NCBI RefSeq assembly: GCF_000146345.1
Contig: NZ_GL397071.1
Span: 313,763-377,762, forward strand
Reading direction: 5' to 3'
Origin: Peptoniphilus duerdenii ATCC BAA-1640
GTDB taxonomy: Bacteria > Bacillota > Clostridia > Tissierellales > Peptoniphilaceae
Length of the DNA: 64,000 nucleotides
The position numbers were made by a program, and so were the translations under genes. Of this stretch, positions 39,767-48,471 are shown in pieces. Numbering within the stretch: the first letter of the stretch is position 1; each line of letters opens with the position of its first letter. Under the pieces are notes generated by a model, which searched no databases, had not been told where the DNA came from, and was given only the letters and a program-made list of their open reading frames with translations.

Positions 39767-41680
39767 TCACGCGTCTATATTTTCTGCATATTTTGCATTT
39801 TCTTCAATAAATTCTCTTCTAGGCTCTACATCTACTCCCATTAGAGTTGAGAATACATCGTCCGCATCTAGTACGTCTTCTATATTTACTCTTAATAGAA
39901 TTCTGCTGTCCGGGTTCATGGTAGTTTCCCAAAGTTGTTCCGCGTTCATTTCCCCAAGACCTTTGTACCTAGCTATTTTATAGTTTTTATCTCTTCCAAG
40001 TTCATTTAAAGCACTTTCTAGTTCTTCATCGTCATAGCAGTATCTTATAACTTTTTCTCCTCTCTTAACTCCATAAAGAGGTGGCTTAGCTACATATATA
40101 TGACCGTGTTCAATAAGTGGTTTCATATGTCTAAAGAAGAATGTCAAAAGAAGTGTCATTATGTGGGCACCGTCTACATCGGCATCCGTCATGATTATTA
40201 TCTTTCCATATCTAAGATTATTTATATCAAACTCTTTGTCGATTCCAGTTCCAAAGGCTGTGATCATCGCTTTTATTTCGTCTGAGTTTAGAATTTTATC
40301 AAGTCTTGCCTTCTCAACGTTCATAATCTTACCTCTAAGTGGAAGTACTGCTTGGATATTGGAATCTCTTCCGTCCTTTGCTGTACCACCCGCACTGTCC
40401 CCTTCGACTAAGAATATTTCGTTTACAGAAATATCTGATTCGTGACAGTCCTTTAATTTTCCTGGTAAGGTCATAGAATCTAGGATGGATCTCTTACGAG
40501 TTAAATCCCTCGCTTTTCTAGCTGCTTCTCTTGCACGTCTAGCTTGGAGAGCTTTATCAAGTATAATCTTAGCTACTTTTGGATTTTCTTCTAAGTACGC
40601 TGTAAGTCCGTTAGAAACTACTCCATCCACTATTCCTCTCGTTTCAGAGTTACCGAGTTTAGACTTGGTTTGTCCTTCGAACTGTGGATTTGGAATCTTA
40701 ACTGAAATTATTGCAGTCATTCCTTCTCTTACGTCGTCTCCAGATAGATTTTCTTCCTTTTCCTTTATAATATTATATTTTCTACCGTAGTCATTTATAG
40801 TTCTAGTAACAGATGCTCTAAAACCACTTAGGTGAGTACCACCTTCTTCTGTATTTATATTATTTGCAAAGGTTAGTACATTTTCTGAATATGAATCTGT
40901 ATATTGGATAGCTACTTCTACCTGAGTATTTTCAGCTAATTCTTCAAAATAGATTACATCCTTGTGAATCTTGGTCTTTTTTCTATTTATATATTCTACA
41001 AAGGATTTGATTCCACCTTCGTAGTGGAAGATTTCTTGTCTGTCCACTCTTTCGTCGGTAAAGATTATTTTGACATTCTTATTTAAAAATGCCATCTCTC
41101 TAAATCTCTTTTCCAAAACTTCAAATTCAAACTCTACAGTTTCGAATATTTCTGGATCTGGATGGAATATTATAGTAGTTCCAGTTACATCTTCTTTTAA
41201 GTCTTCTACAACTTCAAGTTCAGTTTGAGGAACACCTCTAGAAAATTCTTGTCTATATAATTTTTTATTTCTCTTTACTTCTGCTACAAGTTTGGTAGAT
41301 AGTGCGTTTACAACTGAAACCCCTACACCGTGAAGTCCTCCGGAAACTTTGTATGCTCCTTCTTTGAACTTACCTCCAGCATGAAGTATTGTAAGTACAG
41401 TTTCAACGGTACTCTTACCAGTTTGAGGATGTTTTTCTACTGGAATTCCTGATCCATTATCGCTAACGGACACGGAACCATCTTTTAAAATTGTAACTTC
41501 TATGGTGTCGCACATTCCTTGCAGTGCTTCGTCGATAGAGTTATCTACCACTTCATAGATTAAGTGGTGGAGTCCTTTTGGACCTGTTGAACCGATGTAC
41601 ATCCCTGGTCTTAATCTTACTGGTTCAAGACCTGTTAAGACTTGGATATCACCAGCTCCATAATGCCTGTTGTTCGTCAT
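39767..41680 (-). CDS. gyrB: DNA gyrase subunit B
   Basis: A 637-residue GyrB: ATPase domain with VDNSIDEALQG, DNGSGIP and GLHGVGVSVVNALS; transducer; TOPRIM domain with EGDSAGGTA and MTDADVDGAHI; C-terminal YKGLGEMNAEQLWETTMNP. Length fits the short (no insertion) Gram-positive type and the sequence reads as gyrase rather than ParE because of the long C-terminal match and its location beside recF. Start ATG overlaps the recF stop (ATGA), preceded by GGAG. Confidence 0.97.
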   Translation of the reverse strand: MTNNRHYGAGDIQVLTGLEPVRLRPGMYIGSTGPKGLHHLIYEVVDNSIDEALQGMCDTIEVTILKDGSVSVSDNGSGIPVEKHPQTGKSTVETVLTILHAGGKFKEGAYKVSGGLHGVGVSVVNALSTKLVAEVKRNKKLYRQEFSRGVPQTELEVVEDLKEDVTGTTIIFHPDPEIFETVEFEFEVLEKRFREMAFLNKNVKIIFTDERVDRQEIFHYEGGIKSFVEYINRKKTKIHKDVIYFEELAENTQVEVAIQYTDSYSENVLTFANNINTEEGGTHLSGFRASVTRTINDYGRKYNIIKEKEENLSGDDVREGMTAIISVKIPNPQFEGQTKSKLGNSETRGIVDGVVSNGLTAYLEENPKVAKIILDKALQARRAREAARKARDLTRKRSILDSMTLPGKLKDCHESDISVNEIFLVEGDSAGGTAKDGRDSNIQAVLPLRGKIMNVEKARLDKILNSDEIKAMITAFGTGIDKEFDINNLRYGKIIIMTDADVDGAHIMTLLLTFFFRHMKPLIEHGHIYVAKPPLYGVKRGEKVIRYCYDDEELESALNELGRDKNYKIARYKGLGEMNAEQLWETTMNPDSRILLRVNIEDVLDADDVFSTLMGVDVEPRREFIEENAKYAENIDA

Positions 41681-42762
41681 TTTATCTCCTTATATTTTCC
41701 ATTTTCAATCATAAATACTTTTGAATTATCATCTATATATGAATCGATGATCTCCGAATTTGTACTTGTGATAAATGTCTGTATTCCTTCAATAGATGTG
41801 AGAAGGGCGTCCCTTCTTGTGCTATCAAGTTCTGAAAGCACATCATCTAAAAGTAGTACAGGAGTTATATTTAATACGTTTAAAATATATTTTAGCTCCG
41901 CGAGTTTTAGAACCAATATGGAAGACCTTATCTCTCCCTGGGATCCAAAATTCTTGACGGATTTGTCGTTTATTTTAAAATCTATATCGTCCCTATGAGG
42001 TCCGATGCTCGTGTATAGTTTTCTCTTATCTATATGTCTTCTTGATCTAAGTGCATTTAAAAATTCTTCTACCAATTCTTCTCTAGTCTTCTTTAGATTT
42101 ATGGTAGACAGATAGGTTATTTTAAAATCGCATCCAGAAAGGGTTTTGTAGTACTCTTTTGCATAACTTTCCAAAATTTTAATAATATTTAACCTCTTTA
42201 TAAGTATTTCCGAGGCAAATTTAGACAGTTGCCTATCGTAAATATCAAGTAAAGTGTCATTATTATTTACTTTTAAAGCTTTGTTTTTTTCGTAGAGTAC
42301 CTTTTTGTAGGAATTTAAATTGTACCTGTATATAGAATCCAAATTTGAAATTATATCATCTAGGTACCTTCTCCTATCAGATGGAGAATTTTTAATTATA
42401 TATAGATCATCAGGTTTAAAGATTACAGCAGCGGAACTCTTTGTAAAATCTTTTAGGGTTGTTATTTTGCCATTTATGGAATGTTTAATTCCCGAAGAAT
42501 CTATGTAGATAGATCTCTTTTCCAATCGTCCCTTCTTCTCAATTTCAGAAATTATATTGGAGCTTTTATTTCCAAGTTCAATCATCTCCGCATTTTTTGA
42601 AGTTCTAAAAGAAGATCCACTTATAGAGACTGCTATAGATTCTATTAAATTGGTCTTGCCCTGAGCATTCTTACCTACAAATAGGTTTAGAGTCTCGCTT
42701 GGGATTAGTTTTAAATCTTCGTAATTTCTAAAATTTATAAGTTGAAGAGATTTTAGCTTCAT
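41677..42762 (-). CDS. recF: DNA replication/repair protein RecF
   Basis: A 361-residue SMC-like ATPase: LQLINFRNYEDLKL opening, Walker A GKNAQGKTNLIESI (about 30-43), signature region FGSQGEIRSSILVLKLAEL and Walker B VLLLDDVLSELD, with the final THR/Ser switch FITSTN. RecF loads RecA at gaps together with RecO and RecR. Four-base overlaps on both sides (S4 protein stop, gyrB start) show strict coupling in the dnaN-yaaA-recF-gyrB unit. Confidence 0.96.
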   Translation of the reverse strand: MKLKSLQLINFRNYEDLKLIPSETLNLFVGKNAQGKTNLIESIAVSISGSSFRTSKNAEMIELGNKSSNIISEIEKKGRLEKRSIYIDSSGIKHSINGKITTLKDFTKSSAAVIFKPDDLYIIKNSPSDRRRYLDDIISNLDSIYRYNLNSYKKVLYEKNKALKVNNNDTLLDIYDRQLSKFASEILIKRLNIIKILESYAKEYYKTLSGCDFKITYLSTINLKKTREELVEEFLNALRSRRHIDKRKLYTSIGPHRDDIDFKINDKSVKNFGSQGEIRSSILVLKLAELKYILNVLNITPVLLLDDVLSELDSTRRDALLTSIEGIQTFITSTNSEIIDSYIDDNSKVFMIENGKYKEIK

Positions 42763-42962
42763 TCTATTACAAACACTTCTCCTAATGCTTCTACTGTGCT
42801 TCCTTTATAAATCTTTTTTCCTCTTCTCGTCTCAACTTCACCATCGACTCTAACCTCACCGTCTTGAATTATATTTTTTGCCATTCCTCCAGTAATTCCA
42901 AGGGTGATTTTAAGTAGAGAATCCAGTTTTATAAATTCTTCTTCTAATGTTATATTTGTCAA
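42759..42962 (-). CDS. yaaA: S4-domain RNA-binding protein YaaA
   Basis: A 67-residue S4-like protein (LDSLLKITLGITGGMAKNIIQDGEVRVDGEVETRRGKKI in outline), identical in position to B. subtilis yaaA between dnaN and recF. The S4 fold binds structured RNA; the family is linked to ribosome assembly. It overlaps both neighbours by four bases. Confidence 0.93.
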   Translation of the reverse strand: MTNITLEEEFIKLDSLLKITLGITGGMAKNIIQDGEVRVDGEVETRRGKKIYKGSTVEALGEVFVIE

Positions 42963-44035
42963 TTTGCAAGCCTTACAGGAAGTACTAGGTAGGTATATGA
43001 TTTTTCGTTTATTATTAGTGGATTTATTGAATCTGTGAAGTTTAGTACGATTTCATCTTCATCCATAATCTTTATACCATCTAGTAAGTATTTTGAGTTA
43101 AATGCTATATCTAGTCCAGGACCGTTTATTTCACATTCCAATACTTCTTCTACATTTCCGATTTCTGTATTAGATGAGATTTTAACCCTGTTATCAGCAA
43201 TATTTAACTTAATTAAGTTGGATCTTTCTTCCTTAGCTAGAAGAGATGCTCTTTCAATACTAGTTTGGAACATTTCTCTATTTATCTTTACTTCTGTGGT
43301 GTGACTTTTTCTAATTAAATCTTTGTAATTGAAATATTCTCCACTATATAGTGTTGAGTAGATTTTTGTATTATTGGTTTCAAAAAGTATCTTTCTTTCA
43401 CCGATAGTTATCTTAACATCTCCAGAACCTAGAATTTTTTGAAGTTCATTTAAGTGGTTTGCAGGGATTATAGATTCAGAAGGTTCAGTAGAAATTGCTA
43501 TTCTTTCCCTTGCCATTCTAAATCCATCTAGTGCTACAAAGGATATATCTTCCTTGCAATCCATAAATACTCCTGTGAAGATCTTTCTAGTTTCTTCTAT
43601 TGAAACTGCAAAAGTAGTCTTTCTAATAGCCTCTTTTAAATCTTCTTCCTTCATAGTAAATGAACCTTTATCTTCAAAGTTTAGATTTCTTGGGAATTCT
43701 TTGGAACTTTGACAGTTGATATTAAAATCTGAATTTTTACAAACTATATTTAAGTTTAAATCTTTAAGCGTAATATCTACGAATGAATCTTCTAGTTTTC
43801 TAATGATATCTCCAAATAGTCTAGAGTTTACTACCACTTCACCTTCTTCTTCAACTATACAAGCCATAGTACTTATGATAGTTAAATCTGTGTCAGTTCC
43901 TATAAGTGTAAGGGTATTGTCCTTTGCAATTAGAAGAAGCCCTTCTAGTATTTGCATAGTAGTTCTCGATGAAACTGCTCTCTGTGCAATTTGGATATGT
44001 TTAGATAATTCTTGTTTCGAAGCTCTAAATTTCAT
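42959..44035 (-). CDS. dnaN: DNA polymerase III beta sliding clamp
   Basis: A 358-residue clamp with three repeated clamp domains (about 1-120, 125-240, 243-358). FRASKQELSKHIQIAQRAVSSRTTMQILEGLL-like opening and the terminal PVRL motif (VLPVRLAN) that lines the partner-binding pocket are clear. It encircles DNA as a dimer and tethers the polymerase. Preceded by AGGAGG, 150 bases behind dnaA, overlapping the yaaA start. Confidence 0.97.
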   Translation of the reverse strand: MKFRASKQELSKHIQIAQRAVSSRTTMQILEGLLLIAKDNTLTLIGTDTDLTIISTMACIVEEEGEVVVNSRLFGDIIRKLEDSFVDITLKDLNLNIVCKNSDFNINCQSSKEFPRNLNFEDKGSFTMKEEDLKEAIRKTTFAVSIEETRKIFTGVFMDCKEDISFVALDGFRMARERIAISTEPSESIIPANHLNELQKILGSGDVKITIGERKILFETNNTKIYSTLYSGEYFNYKDLIRKSHTTEVKINREMFQTSIERASLLAKEERSNLIKLNIADNRVKISSNTEIGNVEEVLECEINGPGLDIAFNSKYLLDGIKIMDEDEIVLNFTDSINPLIINEKSYTYLVLPVRLAN

Positions 44036-44185
44036 ATTTCCTCCAATATAATATATAAATTATTAGTATTAGTAGTAGTAGCTGTTAGTATGTGGAAAAC
44101 TATACCTAGCCACTCTATTCATTAACAAATTCAATTTAATAAGTTGTGGAAAGAATTTTAATAAGATGTAAATCTATCCACAAAA
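44036..44185. other. oriC unwinding region in the dnaA-dnaN spacer
   Basis: In minus-strand order (downstream of dnaA) there is TATCCACAA-like sequence at 44168-44178, two near-boxes TTTCCACAA and TTTTCCACA (44143-44151 and 44091-44099), then CTACTACTACTAATACTAA (44063-44081), a DnaA-trio array, and an AT-rich tract (44045-44062). Box, trio, AT-rich tract is the basal unwinding arrangement known from B. subtilis oriC. Confidence 0.7.
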
Positions 44186-45529
44186 CTATTTTTTGATCTC
44201 TTTTATAAGACCTTGAATCTCTATACTAAATTCCGCATCTTTTTTAATTCTAGTGTCAATTTTATTTATGGCATACATAACTGTAGTATGATCTCTACCG
44301 CCAAATTCCTGTCCAATCATCGGTAGTGAAAGATCGGTAAGGGTCCTCGTTAGATACATTGCAATCTGTCTTGGAAATGCTATGTTTGCAGTTCTCTTAG
44401 AAGAGAGTATATCGTCGATAGTAATGTTGTAATTTTTAGAAATTACTTCTTTTATTCTCTTCGCATCTACAACTCTTACAGTTTTTACTTTGTAAATATC
44501 TTTTATAGCCTGTTTAGCAATATCTTCTGTGATTACACCTTTTGTAAGTTTTGAGAATGCCTTGACCCTAGTAAGAGCGCCTTCAAGTTCACGAATATTA
44601 CTTCTAACATTTTCTGCGATGTAGTTAATTACATTTTCAGGTACATCGAATCCTTCACTATCTGATTTTGCTCTTAAAATTGCAATCCTAGTTTCTAAAT
44701 CTGGTGGTCCAATATCTACCACAAGTCCCCACGCAAATCTAGATACCAGCCTTTCTTTCAAGGATTTTATATCCTTAGGCGGTTTATCTGAAGTTAGAAC
44801 TATCTGTTTATTTGCACCGTGAAGGGCATTAAATGTATGGAAAAATTCTTCTTGAGTAGATTCTTTATCCGCAATAAATTGGATGTCGTCGATTAAAAGT
44901 AGGTCTACTGAGCGATATTTTCTTCTGAATTCTTCGTTTCTACCATTTTTTATAGAGTCTATAAGTTCATTCATAAACTGTTCAGAAGTTACATACAAAA
45001 CTTTTTTTGAAATGTCTTGTTGTAGTACAAAATGACCTATAGCCTGCATAAGGTGAGTCTTACCAAGACCTACACCACCGTAGATAAAAAGCGGATTGGA
45101 ATGAGCAGCCTCTGGATTTTCGTAGGATTCTGCAGCAGCAAGTGAAGCTGCATGGGCAAATTCATTGCTCTTTCCAACTATGAAATTCTCAAAAATATAC
45201 TTCGGGTTGAGTCTGGATTTTTCAAAAGCATCTTCAATAGGAAGAGAACTACTAGGATCTTCGTCGTCTCCTGCAAGTATCTCTATTTCATAAGCTATGC
45301 CTGATGCTTCATACATACATTTAGAAAGTAGTTTCATATTCAAATCAGAATTAGACAGATAGTTTTTTATAAACTCATTAGGTACAGTAATAATAAACTT
45401 GTTATTATTCTTGTCTATTTCTTTGGGTACCATTCTTTGAAACCAAGTAGAAAATGAAATTTCACTTCTAGAATTTTGTCTCAAAAGCTTCATAAAATTT
45501 TCCCAAATTTTTGAAATATCTTGTTCCAT
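44186..45529 (-). CDS. dnaA: Chromosomal replication initiator DnaA
   Basis: A 447-residue initiator: domain I (1-85), a short linker, AAA+ domain III (about 108-330) with Walker A GGVGLGKTHLM and Walker B LLIDDIQFI, Arg-sensor region GLVVDIGPPDLETRIAIL, and the DNA-binding domain IV with GRDHTTVMYAINKI, which reads the 9-mer boxes. Bound to ATP it opens the origin. Promoter and oriC lie upstream. ATG with GGAGG. Gene product and neighbours are canonical, the upstream neighbour is not (see jag). Confidence 0.98.
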   Translation of the reverse strand: MEQDISKIWENFMKLLRQNSRSEISFSTWFQRMVPKEIDKNNNKFIITVPNEFIKNYLSNSDLNMKLLSKCMYEASGIAYEIEILAGDDEDPSSSLPIEDAFEKSRLNPKYIFENFIVGKSNEFAHAASLAAAESYENPEAAHSNPLFIYGGVGLGKTHLMQAIGHFVLQQDISKKVLYVTSEQFMNELIDSIKNGRNEEFRRKYRSVDLLLIDDIQFIADKESTQEEFFHTFNALHGANKQIVLTSDKPPKDIKSLKERLVSRFAWGLVVDIGPPDLETRIAILRAKSDSEGFDVPENVINYIAENVRSNIRELEGALTRVKAFSKLTKGVITEDIAKQAIKDIYKVKTVRVVDAKRIKEVISKNYNITIDDILSSKRTANIAFPRQIAMYLTRTLTDLSLPMIGQEFGGRDHTTVMYAINKIDTRIKKDAEFSIEIQGLIKEIKK

Positions 45530-45904
45530 ACTTCCTCCATTTAAAAATTTTACCTGTTGATAAAAAAACTGTTAAAAACCTATCCACAGATGTGTACTAA
45601 ATTGTGTATAATTTAAAATATCAACAGCTGTTTATAAGTAAACTGTGGAAAAATAATATGAATATTCCTTATAAAATCTAAATAAATAAAAATATTAAGC
45701 TTAAAAAAGGAGTTTATTAACATTTTATACACAATTTGTTAATAACTCCGCAATATCAACAAGTAATTTTTCTATCCACAACTTTTTCTTATAACTATGT
45801 ATATTTTATCAAATAAACGGTAAGTTATCAACAATGTAAAACTTTAAGATGTGGAAAAAATATTTAAAAAAATTAAAAAAAACATAAAAAATATATAAAA
45901 AAAT
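45530..45904. other. oriC, DnaA-box region upstream of dnaA
   Basis: AT-rich, gene-free. At least eight near-consensus 9-mers: CTATCCACA at 45580 and 45772, TGTGTATAA at 45603, TTATACACA at 45725, TGTTGATAA at 45555, TTATCAACA at 45825, TGTGGAAAA at 45644 and 45850. None is the perfect TTATCCACA. It must also hold the dnaA promoter. This and the dnaA-dnaN spacer would make a bipartite origin. Confidence 0.75.
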
Positions 45905-45945
45905 ATAAAAAAATTCCCCGGATCAATCCAGGGAATATAAAAATT
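45905..45945 (-). terminator. Terminator of the rpmH-jag operon
   Basis: On the minus strand ATTCCCTGG and CCGGGGAAT pair around ATTGAT, followed by TTTTTTTATA. It insulates the origin region from the upstream operon. Confidence 0.85.
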
Positions 45946-45948
45946 ATC

Positions 45949-46857
45949 TCAATATTCTTTTTTAATTTGTACCACTATTCTTCTATTAGGTTCTTGACCT
46001 TCTGAATGAGTAAATACTCCTTCGAAATCCTTTAGGGCTTCGTGGATTATCTTTCTTTCGTGTGCATTCATAGGTTCAAGTCTAGCTGGTCTTCCAGTTC
46101 TTAAAGCGCGGTTGGCAGTCTTTTCTGCAAGGCTTATAAGAGTGTTCTTTCTCTTTTCTCTGTATCCAGAGGAGTCAACTATAACTCTTACGAAACTGTC
46201 GGAATGTTTATTTATAATAAGACTTAGAATATATTGGATTGAATCAAGGGTTGTACCTCTTTTTCCAATCACTATTCCAAGATCTTTTTCGTTACCTAGA
46301 ATATTTACATTAAGTACATTTTTATCCATAGTAATGTCTGTGTCGTACTTAATTTCAAGTGGTTTTAATATTTTATCGATAAATTCATTAGAAATTTCGG
46401 TAAACTTTTCTATATCAAAGTTAGCTTCAGCTTCTTCGATATTTTCTGAATCTTCTGTTTCTACTTCTTCATCTAAAGTTTTAGAAGTATCACAAGATTT
46501 AACTTCATGAACTTCTACTTTAACTTCTTCTGTAACTTCAGGTTTATCCTTACTTAATTCTTCAGATTTAGAAAATTTAGGTTCAGATTTTACCTTATTT
46601 CTTGTTTTGTTTTCAAATTTAGAACTTTTGCTATTCTCGGATTCAAATTCTTCGCTAAAAATCTCTTTTAAAATATCTTCTGTATCTTCTTTTTTAGATA
46701 CCTTAACTGCAGCGTCCTTTTGTCCAAATCCTAAGAAACCTTTGGAAGCTTCTTGTAGAACTTCTACAGTTACATCCTCTTTTTTAAGTTTTAGCTTTTT
46801 AAGAGCATCTTCTACTGCTTCATCTACACTACGTCCTGTAGTAATTACATAATTCAT
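45949..46857 (-). CDS. jag: Jag/KhpB RNA-binding protein
   Basis: A 302-residue protein: N-terminal Jag-N domain (about 1-55; VEVLQEASKGFLGFGQKDA), a long acidic low-complexity linker (about 60-140), KH domain (about 165-220, IGKRGTTLDSIQYILSLI) and C-terminal R3H domain (ANRALRTGRPARLEPMNAHERKII in outline). With KhpA it binds RNA and influences cell elongation and division. The linker is longer than in many homologues. Its start overlaps the yidC stop by one base. Reading toward dnaA, it is adjacent to oriC. Confidence 0.94.
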   Translation of the reverse strand: MNYVITTGRSVDEAVEDALKKLKLKKEDVTVEVLQEASKGFLGFGQKDAAVKVSKKEDTEDILKEIFSEEFESENSKSSKFENKTRNKVKSEPKFSKSEELSKDKPEVTEEVKVEVHEVKSCDTSKTLDEEVETEDSENIEEAEANFDIEKFTEISNEFIDKILKPLEIKYDTDITMDKNVLNVNILGNEKDLGIVIGKRGTTLDSIQYILSLIINKHSDSFVRVIVDSSGYREKRKNTLISLAEKTANRALRTGRPARLEPMNAHERKIIHEALKDFEGVFTHSEGQEPNRRIVVQIKKEY

Positions 46858-47573
46858 TATACACCCTCCACTTCACGCTTGATGATAACATTCTGAATCA
46901 GTTGTTGTAAAACTTGGAATAAGTTAGAAACTGTCCAATAAAGGACCAATGCTGATGCAAAGTTCCTACCCATCATAAAGATCATAACAGGCATAACTAA
47001 AGTCATAGTATTCATCATTGATTGAGATTGTGCTGTTTGACTTGCTTTATTAGCTGTTGAGTTTTGTGTTATCCATGAAGATAAAAATGTAGTAACAGCT
47101 GCAACTATTGGCAGAATAAGGGTTGTATCTTTAAGATCTATATCTTTAATATAGAAAAAATTCTTTGCAATGCTATCGTATAGTCCAGGTTCTTTAAACA
47201 CATAGGTCGCTGGTTCATAGAATACTCTATAAAATCCAATAAGAACCATCATTTGAACGATCATAGGAAGACATCCACTAAGCATATTGTAGTTTGCATC
47301 TTTGTAGAGTTGTCTTTGTTTAGCAGCCAAAGTTTGAGGATCATTTTTGTATTTCGTTTGGATCTTTTCAAGTTCTGGTTGTAACTCTGCCATCTTCTTT
47401 TGGTTTCTCATTTGAGAAATACCGATAGGTAGCATCAAAACTCTAATGATAAAAGTGGATATGATAATCGTAATAGCAAAGAAAGAAATACTTTTAGGTT
47501 CTGGAAATCCTTTAGAAAGAACATCGTAGATAAATCTAAAAAAGATACCTAAAATTGTACTAATTGTTTTCAT
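46857..47573 (-). CDS. yidC: Membrane protein insertase YidC (Oxa1/SpoIIIJ type)
   Basis: A 238-residue insertase with five hydrophobic segments and the conserved Arg in helix one (FIIRVLMLPIGISQ, about residues 40-53); the charged cytoplasmic hairpin (RNQKKMAELQPELEKIQTKY) and YNMLSGCLPMIVQMMVLIGFYRVF are typical. Unlike many Gram-positive YidC proteins it has no signal peptidase II lipobox, so it is probably not a lipoprotein. It inserts small membrane proteins with or without SecYEG. Nine bases behind yidD. Confidence 0.94.
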   Translation of the reverse strand: MKTISTILGIFFRFIYDVLSKGFPEPKSISFFAITIIISTFIIRVLMLPIGISQMRNQKKMAELQPELEKIQTKYKNDPQTLAAKQRQLYKDANYNMLSGCLPMIVQMMVLIGFYRVFYEPATYVFKEPGLYDSIAKNFFYIKDIDLKDTTLILPIVAAVTTFLSSWITQNSTANKASQTAQSQSMMNTMTLVMPVMIFMMGRNFASALVLYWTVSNLFQVLQQLIQNVIIKREVEGV

Positions 47574-47582
47574 TTATTCTCC

Positions 47583-47798
47583 TTATGGAAGGGGATCATA
47601 ACCACCTTTACAAAATGGATTACATCTAAGTATACGATAAGTACTAAGATATAAGGCTTTAAAAAAACCATACTTCGTAAAAGCAAGTCTTGCATATTCG
47701 GAACATGTGGGTTCAAATCTACAGTGCCTTCCTGGCAGTAGATACTTCGATATAACCTTTTGATAAAATTTAATAATCAAAAGAACTATTCTATTCAA
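47583..47798 (-). CDS. yidD: Membrane protein insertion efficiency factor YidD
   Basis: A 71-residue protein with the YidD signature: IKFYQKVISKYLLPGRHCRFEPTCSEYA in parts, three conserved cysteines (CRFEPTCS and NPFCKGGYDP) and the amphipathic N-terminal helix. It assists YidC-dependent insertion at the inner face of the membrane. It overlaps rnpA by four bases, as usual. Confidence 0.95.
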   Translation of the reverse strand: MNRIVLLIIKFYQKVISKYLLPGRHCRFEPTCSEYARLAFTKYGFFKALYLSTYRILRCNPFCKGGYDPLP

Positions 47799-48115
47799 AT
47801 AAGACCCTTCTTTCTAAGAACATGTTCAAAAGATCTCTTAAGCTCACTATAATCTATGTAGGACTTATCCTTTTTTAAAATTAGGACAACATCATATCCC
47901 GGTTTTAGATCATAATCTCTTAAAATCATTCTAAGTCTTCTCTTAAATTTGTTTCTAGTGACAGCATTTCCAAACTTCTTGGTAATGACGAAACCGACCC
48001 TAGTAGTAGGAAGGTTATTTTTATTTAAAAACATGGTGAAGACTCTATTTCCAGTTACATTCTTTTTTTTATAGACCTTTTGAAAATCCCTATCTTTTTT
48101 TAAAATTTCTTGCAT
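47795..48115 (-). CDS. rnpA: Ribonuclease P protein component
   Basis: A 106-residue basic protein. NAVTRNKFKRRLRMILRD corresponds to the RNR motif helix that contacts the RNase P RNA, and VGFVITKKFGNAV is the preceding strand. It helps the RNA subunit mature tRNA 5-prime ends. Its ATG shares a base with the rpmH stop (TAATG). Confidence 0.95.
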   Translation of the reverse strand: MQEILKKDRDFQKVYKKKNVTGNRVFTMFLNKNNLPTTRVGFVITKKFGNAVTRNKFKRRLRMILRDYDLKPGYDVVLILKKDKSYIDYSELKRSFEHVLRKKGLI

Positions 48116-48249
48116 TATGCTGAAAGTTTCTTTCTTCCCTTTCTTCTTCTAGCTCTTATTACAGCTCTACCTGATTTAGTTCTCATTCTAGCTCTGAAGC
48201 CGTGTTCTCTTTTTCTTTGTTTGTTTTTTGGTTGATAAGTTCTTTTCAT
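48115..48249 (-). CDS. rpmH: 50S ribosomal protein L34
   Basis: A 44-residue protein too short for ordinary ORF calling: it starts [18 protein letters not shown], continues with [13 protein letters not shown] and ends in an Arg/Lys-rich tail with LSA. All L34 landmarks are present. AAAGGAGGG precedes the ATG, and the stop overlaps rnpA, giving the universal rpmH-rnpA pair. Confidence 0.97.
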   Translation of the reverse strand: MKRTYQPKNKQRKREHGFRARMRTKSGRAVIRARRRKGRKKLSA

Positions 48250-48275
48250 TATTTTCCCTCCTTTCCCATCTTAAA

Positions 48276-48305
48276 ATTATATACAACATAAACCTTGTTT
48301 GTCAA
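48276..48305 (-). promoter_or_regulatory. Promoter of the rpmH operon
   Basis: Minus-strand TTGACA (48305-48300) and TATAAT (48281-48276) with an 18-base spacer, 26 bases before the rpmH start. This is the best sigma-A match in the window, as expected for a ribosomal-protein operon. Confidence 0.85.
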
Positions 48306-48403
48306 TGAAAAGCTTATGAAATTAGAAGATTTAGGGATATTTAGATAATTTAAATGGAAAAATATAAATATGTGAAAATTTTTTGAAATATAACAAAATA
48401 TAT

Positions 48404-48454
48404 TGAACATTGTTCATAAAAAGAGTAATATATTATAAAACTGAACTATGTTCA
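48404..48454. promoter_or_regulatory. Paired TetR operators
   Basis: TGAACATTGTTCA at 48404-48416 and TGAACTATGTTCA at 48442-48454 are 13-base palindromes with identical TGAAC/GTTCA arms, centres 38 bases apart, flanking an AT-rich -10-like stretch (TATTATAAA). Position just before the TetR start indicates autoregulation of the TetR-MMPL operon. Confidence 0.75.
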
Positions 48455-48471
48455 TTAGATTGGAGGTTATT

